Below are positions 39,047-49,213 of a stretch of DNA of 64,000 nucleotides, piece after piece. The position numbers and the translations under genes are program-made. The notes beneath the pieces are model-generated. The model saw only the letters and a program-made list of their open reading frames with translations. It made no database searches and had not been told where the DNA came from. The DNA lies in the NCBI RefSeq assembly GCF_019797865.1, contig NZ_CP081869.1, positions 1-64,000 of the forward strand, in the 5' to 3' direction. This DNA comes from Chenggangzhangella methanolivorans (lineage in GTDB: Bacteria > Pseudomonadota > Alphaproteobacteria > Rhizobiales > Methylopilaceae). Positions within the stretch are counted from its first letter, which is position 1. Every line of letters starts with the position of its first letter.

Positions 39047-40180
39047 ATGGATCTGACGAAGCTGCCGTTCGACGCCGACCTGATGCTGGCGGGCCTGCGC
39101 CGCTGGGTCGAATGCGAGAGCCCGACCTTCGAACCTCACGCGGTCAACGCGATGATGGACCTCGCCGCCGCAGACCTCGCGGCGGCGGGCGCCGAGGCGC
39201 GGCGCGTCCCCGGCCCGCCCGGCCTCGGCGACTGCGTGCTCGCCGAGTTTCCGCACCCGCGCCGCGGCGAGAAGGGCGTGCTCGTGATGGGCCACCTCGA
39301 CACCGTCCATGCGCTCGGCACGATCGAGACCTTCCCGTTCCGCCGAGAGGGCGGCCGCGCCTACGGCCCCGGCATCCTCGACATGAAGGGCGGAAACTTC
39401 CTCTGCGTGGAAGCGATCGCGGCGCTGGCGCGCGCCGGGCTCGAGACGCCGCTGCCGGTCCGCGTGCTGTTCACCTCCGACGAGGAGATCGGCAGCCCGG
39501 GCTGCCGCGCGCTGATCGAGGCGGAGGCCGCCAGGGCGGCTTACGTGCTCGTGCCCGAGCCAGCCAATCTCGACGGCGGCCTCGTCACCGGCCGCTACGC
39601 CATCGCGCGCTATGACCTCGAGGCGCGGGGCCTCTCCAGCCATGCGGGCGCGGACCTCAGGAAAGGCCGCTCGGCCATCGCCGAGATGGCGCGGCGCATC
39701 GGCGAAATCGAGGCCATGACCGACGAGGACTGCACCTTCTCGGTCGGCGTCATCCATGGCGGGCGCTGGGTGAACTGCGTGCCGCAGGCCTGCCGCGCCG
39801 AGGCGCTCAGCATGGCCAAGCGCCAGGCCGATCTCGACCGCGGCGTCGAGCGCATGCTGGCTCTGACCGAAGTCGACGAGACCGGGATCGGCTTCCGCGT
39901 GACGCGCGGCGTCACCCGCCCGGTCTGGGAGCCGAGCGGCGCGACGATGGCGATGTACGAGATCGCGCGGGAGATCGCCAAGGAGCTCGGCTTCGAGCTC
40001 ACCCACGGCTCCGCCGGCGCCGGCTCCGACGCCAACTTTACGGGCGCGATGGGCGTTCCCTCGCTCGACGGCCTCGGCGTGCGCGGCGAAGGCTGGCACA
40101 CGCTCAACGAACACATCGAGGTCGACAGCCTCCCCGAGCGCGCGCGGCTGGTCGCGGGCCTGCTGATGAGGCTGAAATGA
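39047..40180 (+). CDS. M20 metallopeptidase, carboxypeptidase-G2-like
   Basis: A 377-aa di-zinc hydrolase: GHLDTVH and GILDMKGG (metal ligands), FTSDEEIGS (catalytic Glu-Glu), the SSHAGADL dimerisation-domain region and a terminal His in EGWHTLNEH. Family members remove acyl or aryl groups from glutamate or other amino acids. It is the first of three consecutive amide-bond hydrolases after the importer, and overlaps the amidase gene as ATGA. Confidence 0.87.
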   Translation: MDLTKLPFDADLMLAGLRRWVECESPTFEPHAVNAMMDLAAADLAAAGAEARRVPGPPGLGDCVLAEFPHPRRGEKGVLVMGHLDTVHALGTIETFPFRREGGRAYGPGILDMKGGNFLCVEAIAALARAGLETPLPVRVLFTSDEEIGSPGCRALIEAEAARAAYVLVPEPANLDGGLVTGRYAIARYDLEARGLSSHAGADLRKGRSAIAEMARRIGEIEAMTDEDCTFSVGVIHGGRWVNCVPQACRAEALSMAKRQADLDRGVERMLALTEVDETGIGFRVTRGVTRPVWEPSGATMAMYEIAREIAKELGFELTHGSAGAGSDANFTGAMGVPSLDGLGVRGEGWHTLNEHIEVDSLPERARLVAGLLMRLK

Positions 40181-41646
40181 CCTTCCGCCCCGCCTTCGCG
40201 AGCGACGGGACGCTGGTCGCGCCGCCCGTCGACATGCCGGAGCTCTGCCGGGCGGGCGCCTCGAAGCTTTCGCGCATGCTGGCGGCCGTAGACGTCTCCT
40301 CTGTCGAGGTGGTCGAGGCTCATCTCGGCCAGATCGAACGGACGAACCCGACGCACAACGCGATCGTCACCATGCGCGCCTCCGACAAGATCCTGACCGA
40401 GGCGAAAGCCGCCGACGCCGCCCGCGCCGCGGGCGCGATTGCCGCCCCGCTCGCGGGCCTGCCAATCGCGATCAAGGACCTGCAGCCGACCAGGGGCCTC
40501 AAGACCACCTTCGGCTCGCCGCTGTTCGCCGACTTCGTTCCCGACGCCGACAGCCTGACGGTCGAGCGCCTCAGGGCCGCGGGCGCGATCGTGATCGGCA
40601 AGACCAACACGCCGGAGTTCGGCCTCGGCTCGAACACCTACAACACCGTGTTCGGGCGCACGCTGAACGCCTTCGATCCGAGCCTCACCGCCGGCGGGTC
40701 GAGCGGCGGGGCGGCGGTCGCGGTGGCGCTCGGGATGCTGCCGATAGCCGACGGCTCCGACTTCGGCGGCTCGCTGCGCAATCCCGGCGCCTACAACAAC
40801 GTCTTCGGCTTCCGTCCCTCGCTCGGCCGCGTGCCGAACGTCCCGGCCAAGGACGCCTTCTACGGCTCGTTCTCGACCGACGGCCCGATCGCTCGCAGCG
40901 TCGAGGATCTTGCGCTGACGCTCTCCGTCATGGCGGGCTACGATCCGCGCACGGCGCTCGCAAGCGCCGACGAGGGCTTCCGCTACGAAGACCGGCTCGG
41001 CGGCGCGGAGGCGCTGAAGCCGAAAGTCGCGTGGCTCGGGAGCTTGTACGGCCGGCTGCCGTTCGAGCCCGGCGTGCTGGAGATCTGCGAGGCCGCGCTC
41101 GCCGCCATGGAGCCGGCCGGCTGGCGCGCCGAGGCGGCGGCGCCGGACTTCGACTTCGAGGCGCTCTGGCGGAGTTTCGTCACGTTGCGGGGGCTCGCGG
41201 CGCTCACGAGCCACGGCGCCTATCGGGCGTCGCCTGAACAATACGCGCAGCTGAAACCCGAAATGCGGTGGGAGATCGAGACCGCGGCGCGGCTGTCCGC
41301 CGACGACATCGCGGCCGCCATGACGACGCGCACGCGCTGGCGGGAGACCGCGCTCGGCCTGCTGGAGCGCTTCGACGCGATCGCGCTGCCGACCGCGCAA
41401 GTGTTCCCCTTCCCCGTCGATTGGGACTGGCCGAAGGAGATCTCGGGCGTCCCCATGGACAGCTATCACCGCTGGATGGAGGTCGTGGCGCCCGGTTCCA
41501 TGACGGGGTTTCCGGTCGTCAATCTTCCCGCGGGCTTCGCCGCCGACGGCCGCCCGATGGGGTTCCAGCTCATCGGGCGGCCGCATGGCGACCTCGACCT
41601 GCTCCGCATCGCCGCCGCCTACGAGGCGGCCGCCCCACGCGCGTAA
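40177..41646 (+). CDS. Amidase-signature-family hydrolase
   Basis: A 489-aa Ser-cisSer-Lys amidase: Lys100 (AIKDLQ), Ser175/176 (TAGGSSGGAAVA) and nucleophile Ser199 (GSDFGGSLRNPG). The GatA-like fold is secure, but GatB/GatC neighbours are absent, so a catabolic amidase is likelier than a tRNA amidotransferase subunit. Ureidomalonase and similar ring-product amidases belong to this family, which fits the context. ATGA overlap upstream; 14 nt to the next gene. Confidence 0.88.
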   Translation: MTFRPAFASDGTLVAPPVDMPELCRAGASKLSRMLAAVDVSSVEVVEAHLGQIERTNPTHNAIVTMRASDKILTEAKAADAARAAGAIAAPLAGLPIAIKDLQPTRGLKTTFGSPLFADFVPDADSLTVERLRAAGAIVIGKTNTPEFGLGSNTYNTVFGRTLNAFDPSLTAGGSSGGAAVAVALGMLPIADGSDFGGSLRNPGAYNNVFGFRPSLGRVPNVPAKDAFYGSFSTDGPIARSVEDLALTLSVMAGYDPRTALASADEGFRYEDRLGGAEALKPKVAWLGSLYGRLPFEPGVLEICEAALAAMEPAGWRAEAAAPDFDFEALWRSFVTLRGLAALTSHGAYRASPEQYAQLKPEMRWEIETAARLSADDIAAAMTTRTRWRETALGLLERFDAIALPTAQVFPFPVDWDWPKEISGVPMDSYHRWMEVVAPGSMTGFPVVNLPAGFAADGRPMGFQLIGRPHGDLDLLRIAAAYEAAAPRA

Positions 41647-41660
41647 CTCAAGGACTGCCG

Positions 41661-42860
41661 GTGAAACCCGACACGGCCCGCTTTCTTCGCGACCTCCACG
41701 AGCTTCGCCAGATCGGCAAGTTCAAGACCGGCGTCCACCGGCCGACCTACTCGCCCAACGACATGGTCTCGCGCGAATGGCTGATGCGGCGGATGGAGGA
41801 AGTCGGCCTCGTGTCCGAGATGGACGGCGTCGGCAACGTGCTCGGGCGCTGCAAGGACGACGGGCCGAAGTTGCTGGTCGGCAGCCATATCGAGACGCAG
41901 AACGAGGCCGGCTGGCTCGACGGCGCGCTGGGCGTCATGGGGGCGCTCGCGCTCGCCCGCGCGGGGCTGCCCGTCGACGTCGTGGCCTTCGCCGACGAAG
42001 AGGGGCATTTCGACTGCGGCTTCCTCGGCTCTCGCTCGGCGATCGGCGACCTCGGCGAAGACGAGATCGACGCGAGTGTCGACCGCACGCGCGGGACGCC
42101 GCTTCGCGAGGCGCTGCGCGCCGCCGGCCTCGAGGGACGCCCGCGGATGCGGATCGATCCGGCCCGCTACAAGGGCTATTTCGAGATGCACATCGAGCAG
42201 GGAACCGCGCTCGAAAACGCCGGCGAACGCGTCGGCGTCGTCACAGGCATCGTCGCGATCTGGCAGTACCGCCTCATCGTCGAGGGCCGGCAGGACCACG
42301 CCGGCGGAACGACCATGGCCGAGCGCCGGGACGCCGGGCTCACCGCCGTGCGGCTGCTCGGCGAGATCGACCGCGAGTTTCCGCGCGTCTGCGGCGAGCG
42401 CACGACATGGACCTGCGGGCGCATCGCGCTCGATCCGGGAGCGCCGAGCGTCATCCCGGGCCGCGCCGAGGTGCTGTTCCAGTTCCGCGACGTCTCGATC
42501 GAGGTTTTGCAGCGCCTGGAGGCGACGCTGCGGCGGCTCGTGCAGGAGAGCAACCGGCGCGAAAAGTGCCCGGTCAGCATCGAGACGCTGCGAAAGCCCA
42601 TGCCCGCGATCTGCGACCCGGCGATGATGGACGCGCTGGCGGCGGCCGCCGAAGAGCTTGCGCCCGGCGCGTGGCGGCGCATGCCGAGCGGCGCCGGCCA
42701 CGACGCGCAGAACATGGCCGCCATCATGCCCGCCGCCATGCTGTTCACGCCTTCGATCGGCGGGATCAGCCACCACTGGGCGGAAGACACCAAGGAAGAG
42801 GATCTGGCGCTCGGTCTCGAGGTGCTGTGCGCCGGGGCGGAGCGGTTTCTGAAGGCGTAG
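41661..42860 (+). CDS. Zn-dependent hydrolase, N-carbamoyl-amino-acid/allantoate amidohydrolase type
   Basis: A 399-aa M20 enzyme of the HyuC/AllC group. GSHIETQNEAGWLDG (usual GSHLDTQ..GG.FDG; Asp replaced by Glu), EEGHFDCGFLGS, FEMHIEQGTALE, DHAGGTTMAERRDA and SGAGHDAQ are present. Such enzymes release CO2 and ammonia from carbamoyl amino acids or ureides. The GTG start follows AAGGAC. It is the last gene of the operon, followed by family A and B repeats. The Glu-for-Asp exchange near the metal site may mark a distinct substrate class. Confidence 0.85.
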   Translation: MKPDTARFLRDLHELRQIGKFKTGVHRPTYSPNDMVSREWLMRRMEEVGLVSEMDGVGNVLGRCKDDGPKLLVGSHIETQNEAGWLDGALGVMGALALARAGLPVDVVAFADEEGHFDCGFLGSRSAIGDLGEDEIDASVDRTRGTPLREALRAAGLEGRPRMRIDPARYKGYFEMHIEQGTALENAGERVGVVTGIVAIWQYRLIVEGRQDHAGGTTMAERRDAGLTAVRLLGEIDREFPRVCGERTTWTCGRIALDPGAPSVIPGRAEVLFQFRDVSIEVLQRLEATLRRLVQESNRREKCPVSIETLRKPMPAICDPAMMDALAAAAEELAPGAWRRMPSGAGHDAQNMAAIMPAAMLFTPSIGGISHHWAEDTKEEDLALGLEVLCAGAERFLKA

Positions 42861-42867
42861 CGCCGCG

Positions 42868-42988
42868 CTTGTCCCGGACGTGATCCGGGACCCAGAAACG
42901 ACGCCAGCTCCGAAGAAGACGCCGCCGACGGTCGCGCCTCACATGGGCCGCGCAGCGGTTCTGGGTCCCGGGTCAAGCCCGGGACAAG
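42868..42988. repeat. Family A palindromic repeat, copy 1
   Basis: CTTGTCCCGGACGTGATC...ACCCAGAA and the inverse TTCTGGGTCCCGG...CCCGGGACAAG around about 60 bp. It lies 8 nt past the hydrolase stop and could act as a terminator. Confidence 0.9.
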
Positions 42989-43010
42989 GGCGCGGGAAAA
43001 GGCCGAACCG

Positions 43011-43130
43011 CCTGCTTCGAGACCCCGCTTCGCGGCTCTGCGAGCCATGAGAGTCGTCGGGAGGCTGAAAACCCGCCGACCTTCCTCATGCTGAGGAGGT
43101 CCGAAGGACCGTCTCGAAGCACGCAGTTCG
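43011..43130. repeat. Family B palindromic repeat, copy 2
   Basis: CCTGCTTCGAGACCCCGC... and the inverse CCTCATGCTGAGGAGG...GTCTCGAAGCACGCAGTT. It sits between convergent transcripts next to family A copy 1. Confidence 0.88.
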
Positions 43131-43132
43131 CC

Positions 43133-44208
43133 TCAGACGGACCTTCCCCGCGCCGCCACCTCAAGCTCCCCCACGATCTCCCCGCCCCGCACCGCGACGA
43201 GCCGATCCACCATATTGATCACCGCGCAGACATGGTTCGGCACGACGCGCACCACGTCGCCGATCCCGGGCTTCGAAGCGCAGGCCGAGAGGTCGAGAAA
43301 CCCGTGCTCCTCCGACAGCGCGTTGACGGCGGCGTCGGGATGCTCCAGCACGAGCCCGAACCCCGTCTGTCCGAACTGGTCGCTCGTGAGCATCTTCGAG
43401 CCCGCGTCGAGAATCCCGCGATCTGCTCCCGCGCGGCTGACGACGGTCGAACAGATCGCGACCGCGCAGTCCTCGAGCCGAGCGACGCCCGCCGCCATCT
43501 GCATGCGGTCGTTGAAGATGTATGTGCCCGGCCGATGCTCGGTCGCGCCTTTGAGCGCGGAGAGATGCGCGAGGTTCGGCGTGCCCCCGGTCGAGACGAT
43601 GCGGCAGTCGAGCCCCGCGTCCCGCAGTCCCGCCCGCGCCGCATCGAAAAAGGTCTGGGTCTCGGCCCAGCGGTCCGGCGGCGGGTAGAGCAGCAGCCCG
43701 GCGAAGGCGAGGCCCGGCGTCGCGGCGATGCGTCTCGCAAGCGCGACCGCCTCGCCCGGCGTCTCGACGCCCGCGCGCCTCATGCCGGTGTCGCACTCCA
43801 CCACGACGTCGAGCGTGCGGCCAGCGGCCGCCGCGGCGCCTGCGAGGCCGTCGACGGTCGTCGCGCTGTCGGCCGCCACCGTCATCTTCGCGCGGCCCAT
43901 CAGCGCCGCGAGACGGCCAAGATTGCGCTCGCCCAGAATGTTGTAGCTCACCAGAATGTCGTCGAGACCGCCCGCCGCCATCACCTCGGCCTCGCCAAGC
44001 TTCTGGCAGGTGATCCCGCGCGCCCCGGCCTCCACCTGAAGCTTCGCCAGCACCGGCGACTGTGCGTCTTCACATGGGGCCGGCAGGCGAGGCCCGCGGC
44101 GTCGCAGAGCGCCTGAACGCGCGTGATGTTGGCCTCGACGACGTCGAGATCGACCACGACAGCGGGCGTGCCGAATTCCTGCGCGATGCGCGCCGCCAGA
44201 GCCGTCAC
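43133..44208 (-). CDS. DSD1-family PLP enzyme (D-threonine aldolase/D-serine dehydratase-like)
   Basis: About 358 aa; alanine-racemase-fold (type III) PLP enzyme. CRPHVKTHK-SP carries the Schiff-base Lys; STGGTPN is the phosphate-binding loop; VVPNHVCAVIN near the C-terminus is the His-x-Cys zinc site typical of D-serine dehydratase/D-threonine aldolase. One A is missing near 44060 (KTHKSP reads KTHS). The GTG start overlaps the RidA gene's stop. Reaction inferred: elimination or retro-aldol cleavage of a D-beta-hydroxy amino acid. Confidence 0.86.
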
Positions 44209-44663
44209 GGCAGGATCCGGACGATCGCCTCGATCTCCACCGTCATGCCGTTCGGCAGCGAGCCCATGCCGACCGCCGAGCGCGCATGCCGTCCGCGCTC
44301 GCCCAGCACGGCGACCAGCAAGTCCGAGCAGCCGTTGATCACCTGCGGATGCTGGGTGAAGTCCGGCGCGGCGTTGACCATGCCCAGAAGCTTGACGATC
44401 TCGACCTTGTCGAGATCGCCGACCGCAGCCTTCATCGCGGCCAGCAGGCCAAGGCCCACAAGCCTGGCGTGCCCGTTCGCCTCCTCGACCGAGACCTCCG
44501 CGCCCACCTTGCCGACATGGTGCGAGCCGTCCGCGAGCCGCGGTCCCTGCCCCGAGAGGAACAGCAGGTCTCCGACGCGCTTGGCCGGCACATAGGTCGC
44601 GACCGGCGTGTAGGTGTCAGGCAGCGTCAGGCCGAGTTCGGCGAGTTTCTGTTCGGCGGTCAT
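44205..44663 (-). CDS. RidA-family enamine/imine deaminase
   Basis: A 152-aa YjgF/Rid protein. LFLSGQGP, HPQVINGCSDLLVAVLG and RSAVGMGSLPNGMTVEIEAI match the Rid fold, and the conserved Arg in HARSAVG corresponds to the catalytic arginine. Rid proteins hydrolyse 2-aminoacrylate-type enamines formed by PLP dehydratases. The next gene in the operon encodes such an enzyme (DSD1 type), a mechanistically coherent pair. Translated by 4-nt overlaps on both sides. Confidence 0.88.
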   Translation of the reverse strand: MTAEQKLAELGLTLPDTYTPVATYVPAKRVGDLLFLSGQGPRLADGSHHVGKVGAEVSVEEANGHARLVGLGLLAAMKAAVGDLDKVEIVKLLGMVNAAPDFTQHPQVINGCSDLLVAVLGERGRHARSAVGMGSLPNGMTVEIEAIVRILP

Positions 44664-45841
44664 GCCGCAACCTTCTTCCCGAACGCCGTCCCCTCGGCCG
44701 AGTGCCACCACTTCCCCTTCAGCACGACGCCCTCCGAGACGATCTTCTGCGCCCCCGTCATATGCTCTCCGACCGTATCGACATAGTCGAACGCGCCCTC
44801 GCGCACGCTCAGCACCGTTGCGTCGCCAAGCGAGCCGACCTTCAGCGAGCCGTGGTCCGGCCGCTTCAGGGCGAAGGCGGCGTTCGCCGTCGAGCGGCGG
44901 ACGACGTCGGGAAGCGCCATGCCGAGGCACAAAAACTTCGACATGGTCGTCACCTGGTCGAAGGCCGGACCGTCGATGCAGAGCTGGTGGACGTCCGACG
45001 AGATGGTGTCGGGCGCGAACCCCTGCGCCAGCATCGCGCGCGCGGTCTTGAACGAGAAACTGCCCATGCCGTGGCCGATGTCGAACAGCACGCCGCGCTC
45101 GCGCGCCTCCCGCACCGCGCGCTTCACCGTGCCCTGCGCCGTGCAGGGCGCATTGGGGAACGGGCGGAAAGCATGGGTCAGCACGTCGCCCGGCCGCAAC
45201 ATCGCCAGCACCTCCTCATAGGAGGGCGGCGGATGGTCGATGTGGCACATCAGCGGCATGCCGACCTCGTCGGCGACCTGCAGCGCGATGTCGAGCGGCG
45301 CGGTTCCCTGGTCGCCCGAGGCATGACGGCCGACCCGGACCTTGATGCCGACGATGAGGTCGCGGTTCGCGTCGGCGACCTGCGCGGCCTCCTTCGGCGC
45401 CATGAGCCGGATGTCCTCGCTCTCGCCCACCATCACGGTCTTCGAGAACCCGAAGATGCCCGCGAAGGACACGTGGAGATAGGCGAGCACGCGCGCTTCC
45501 GCGCGCTCGATGACGTGCTTGCGAAAGCCCGCCCAGTTGCCGGGGCCGGCCGAGCCGGTGTCGATCGAGGTGGTGACGCCCGAGAGCCGGCAGAACGCGT
45601 CGGGGTCGACGCCGAGCGACGTCCCGCCCCAATAGACATGGGTGTGGAGGTCGATCAGCCCGGGCGTGACGATCGCGCCGGAGACGTCGCGGATGTCTGT
45701 CTGCGCTCCGCCGGGGAGGTTTGGCCCGAAGCCCGACACCTTGCCGTCCGTGAAGGCGACGTCGGCGATCCCGTCGAAGTTCTGGGAGGGATCGACGACC
45801 CGCGAGCCGCGGAGGATGAGGTCGGGAGCCGCCGCCGTCAT
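44660..45841 (-). CDS. Amidohydrolase/deacetylase-family metallohydrolase, second copy
   Basis: A 393-aa relative of the enzyme at 27286-28572, with all binuclear ligands: His66/His68 (DLHTHV), Lys167 (GIKVRV), His200 (MCHID), His223 (THAF) and Asp283 (SSDVHQ). It heads a tightly overlapping trio with RidA and DSD1, and lies downstream of the Dpp importer on the same strand. Inferred role: release of an N-acyl or carbamoyl group, delivering a hydroxy amino acid to the DSD1 enzyme. The substrate is unproven. Confidence 0.85.
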   Translation of the reverse strand: MTAAAPDLILRGSRVVDPSQNFDGIADVAFTDGKVSGFGPNLPGGAQTDIRDVSGAIVTPGLIDLHTHVYWGGTSLGVDPDAFCRLSGVTTSIDTGSAGPGNWAGFRKHVIERAEARVLAYLHVSFAGIFGFSKTVMVGESEDIRLMAPKEAAQVADANRDLIVGIKVRVGRHASGDQGTAPLDIALQVADEVGMPLMCHIDHPPPSYEEVLAMLRPGDVLTHAFRPFPNAPCTAQGTVKRAVREARERGVLFDIGHGMGSFSFKTARAMLAQGFAPDTISSDVHQLCIDGPAFDQVTTMSKFLCLGMALPDVVRRSTANAAFALKRPDHGSLKVGSLGDATVLSVREGAFDYVDTVGEHMTGAQKIVSEGVVLKGKWWHSAEGTAFGKKVAA

Positions 45842-45864
45842 AGCGTTCTCCGGACCGCCGCCTG

Positions 45865-45984
45865 CTTGTCCCGGACTTGATCCGGGACCCAGAAGCGAGA
45901 CGGTTGCTTTGGCGACCGCCGCGGCCGCCGCCTATTTCGGAAGCGCCGACGGCTCTCTGGGTCCCGGATCAAGTCCGGGACAAG
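45865..45984. repeat. Family A palindromic repeat, copy 2
   Basis: CTTGTCCCGGACTTGATC...ACCCAGAAG and CTGGGTCCCGGATC...GGGACAAG. Located between the dppF-type gene and the amidohydrolase gene inside one transcription unit. Confidence 0.92.
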
Positions 45985-45993
45985 GAAGGCGCA

Positions 45994-47004
45994 TCACGCC
46001 CGCGCCCCGCTCAGCAGCGGATTGTCCTGCGCGTCGCGGTCATTGAGGTGGCAGGCGGCCTCGTGGCCCTTCTCTACTTCGCGCAGTCGCGGCTCTTCCG
46101 ATTTGCAGCGGTCGAACGCATAGGGACAGCGGGTGTGGAAACGGCAACCGCTGGGCGGGCTGATCGGGCTCGGAACGTCGCCCTTCAGCATGATGCGCTC
46201 GCGCTTGGCCAGCGGGTCCGGCGTCGGCACGGCCGAGAGCAGCGCCTCGGTGTAGGGGTGGCGCGGCCGCGCGAAGATCTGCCGCTTGGTCCCGATCTCG
46301 GCGATCTTTCCGAGATACATGACCGCGACGCGATGCGTCATATGCTCGACGATCGCGAGGTCGTGGCTGATGAACAGAAGCGCGAGGCCGAGCTCCTTCT
46401 GCAGATCGCCAAGCAGATTGACGATCTGCGCCTTGACCGAGACGTCGAGCGCCGACACTGCCTCGTCGCAGACGATGAGGTCGGGCTCGGCCGCAAGCGC
46501 GCGGGCGATGCCGACGCGCTGGCGCTGGCCGCCAGAGAATTCGTGCGGCCAGCGGCCGAGCGCTTCCCTTGGCAGGCCGACCTTGTCCATCAGCATGTTG
46601 AGCTTGCGGGTCAGTTCGGCGTTGTCCTTCGCCAGCCCGAAATTGTTGATCGGCTCGGCGAGCGCGTCGCGGACCCGGATGCGCGGATTGAGGCTCGAGA
46701 ACGGATCCTGGAACACGACCTGCACGCGCCGCCGGTAGGGCCGCAGCTTGGCCGAACCCATGTCGTCGATGCGTTTGCCCGCGAGAACCACCTGGCCGCC
46801 CGTGGGCTTCAGCAGGCGCAGGATGGCGCGTCCGACGGTGGACTTGCCGCAGCCGCTCTCGCCGACGAGCGACAGCGTCTCGCCGCGCTCGACGCGGAAC
46901 GACAGCCCGTCGACCGCATAGACGTAGCGCCGTTCGCCGAACAGCGCCCCGCCGAGGGGGAAGTGCATCTTGAGGTCGTTGACCTCGAGCAGCGGGGCGG
47001 TCAT
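45994..47004 (-). CDS. Dipeptide/oligopeptide ABC ATPase (DppF/OppF family)
   Basis: A 336-aa ATPase: Walker [10 protein letters not shown], signature FSGGQRQR, Walker B LIVCDEAVSALD, and the C-terminal oligopeptide-type Fe-S/cysteine extension (GCRFHTRCPYAFDRC). It works with the DppD-type ATPase, from which it is separated by a family A repeat. Confidence 0.93.
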   Translation of the reverse strand: MTAPLLEVNDLKMHFPLGGALFGERRYVYAVDGLSFRVERGETLSLVGESGCGKSTVGRAILRLLKPTGGQVVLAGKRIDDMGSAKLRPYRRRVQVVFQDPFSSLNPRIRVRDALAEPINNFGLAKDNAELTRKLNMLMDKVGLPREALGRWPHEFSGGQRQRVGIARALAAEPDLIVCDEAVSALDVSVKAQIVNLLGDLQKELGLALLFISHDLAIVEHMTHRVAVMYLGKIAEIGTKRQIFARPRHPYTEALLSAVPTPDPLAKRERIMLKGDVPSPISPPSGCRFHTRCPYAFDRCKSEEPRLREVEKGHEAACHLNDRDAQDNPLLSGARA

Positions 47005-47018
47005 GGGGCGTCTCCCCT

Positions 47019-47136
47019 CTTGTCCCGGACTTGATCCGGGACCCAGAACCGATGCGGTTTCTCAGATGATCGCGACGGCCGCCGTCTCCTTTGGAAGCGC
47101 CGTCGGTTCTGGGTCCCGGATCAAGTCCGGGACAAG
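47019..47136. repeat. Family A palindromic repeat, copy 3, between dppD- and dppF-type genes
   Basis: Near-identical arms to copy 2 (CTTGTCCCGGACTTGATC and the inverse), with an internal AACCGATGCGG...CCGTCGGTT inner pairing. Confidence 0.92.
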
Positions 47137-47151
47137 GGCTGCGCTTTCCCC

Positions 47152-48147
<996 letters not shown>

Positions 48148-48171
48148 CAGGCGTACTCCGGCGACGCCGCC

Positions 48172-48265
48172 GTCATGCCCGCGCGGCAGCGCGGGTATCC
48201 ACGACTTCCTGGGCCGCGCGCTCTACGCCCAAGTCGTGGATACCCGGACCAAGTCCGGGCATGAC
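48172..48265. repeat. Family C palindromic repeat, copy 2, between dppC- and dppD-type genes
   Basis: GTCATGCCCG...GTATCCACGACTT and AAGTCGTGGATACCCG...CCGGGCATGAC. Confidence 0.92.
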
Positions 48266-48292
48266 GCCGGTGGTTCGGGAGAGAATCTCCCA

Positions 48293-49213
48293 TCACAAGC
48301 TCTTCGCCATGCGGGGATCGAGCGCGTCGCGCAGGCCGTCGCCGAGGAGGTTCACGGCGAGGACGGTGAGCGACAGAAAGATCGCGGGGAAGAACACGAT
48401 CGTCGGCTTCACCTGCCAGAGCGCCCTGCCCTCCGCCATGATGTTGCCCCAGGACGGCGTGATCGGCGGCACGCCCGCGCCGATGAACGACAGGATCGCC
48501 TCGACGATCATGGCGGAGGCGCAGATGTAGGTGGCCTGCACGGTCATGGGCGCGAGCGTGTTGGGCAGGATGTGGCGGATGACGAGCATCGGCGTCGACG
48601 TGCCGGCGGCGATCGCCGCGTCGATATAGGGCTGCTCGCGCAAGGACAGCACCACGCCGCGCACCAGCCGGGCGACGCGCGGGATTTCGGCGAGCGTGAT
48701 GGCGATGACGACGTTTTGCAGAGAGCCGCGGGTCAGCGCCATCAGCGCGACGGCGAGCAGGATCGGCGGGATCGACATCATGCCGTCGATGAGCCGCATC
48801 ACGACGCCGTCGATCCAGCGCACGGTGCCCGAGACGAGCCCGATGGCGAGGCCGAAGACGGAGGCGAGCACCGCCACCGAGAAGCCGACGACGAGCGAGA
48901 CCTGCGCGCCGTAGACCACGCGCGAATAGAGGTCGCGGCCAAGCATGTCGGTGCCGAACCAGAAGTCGGCCGAAGGCGGCCGCAGCCGTCGCGACGGCGC
49001 GAGTTCGCCGGGGTCGACGGTCCCGAGCAGCGGCGCGAACGCCGCGACCGCGATCATCGCGAGCAAAATCGCGCCGCCGAGCGCCGCCGCGGGCCGGCGG
49101 CGGACGACGCCCCAAAACCCTTTCAGGGGCTTGCGCGCGGGAATGACGTCGGGCAGCTCCTCGGCGACCTTGAGGCCGGGCGGAGGCGCGAGGGTCCTGG
49201 CTTCGACGGCCAT
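48293..49213 (-). CDS. Peptide-type ABC permease (DppC family)
   Basis: A 306-aa permease with six predicted helices and the N-terminal [14 protein letters not shown] extension. The DPP permease loop [16 protein letters not shown]...[10 protein letters not shown] carries the EAA-type motif. The start overlaps the DppB-type stop by 1 nt (TGATG). Confidence 0.9.
   Translation of the reverse strand: MAVEARTLAPPPGLKVAEELPDVIPARKPLKGFWGVVRRRPAAALGGAILLAMIAVAAFAPLLGTVDPGELAPSRRLRPPSADFWFGTDMLGRDLYSRVVYGAQVSLVVGFSVAVLASVFGLAIGLVSGTVRWIDGVVMRLIDGMMSIPPILLAVALMALTRGSLQNVVIAITLAEIPRVARLVRGVVLSLREQPYIDAAIAAGTSTPMLVIRHILPNTLAPMTVQATYICASAMIVEAILSFIGAGVPPITPSWGNIMAEGRALWQVKPTIVFFPAIFLSLTVLAVNLLGDGLRDALDPRMAKSL

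Noticed and set aside
39610..41586. 658-codon minus-strand open frame opposite M20 and amidase genes
   Set aside because: Same antisense artefact; the plus-strand genes carry complete catalytic residues.
40177..41646. Glu-tRNA(Gln) amidotransferase subunit A
   Set aside because: No gatB or gatC nearby and the gene sits in a hydrolase operon.
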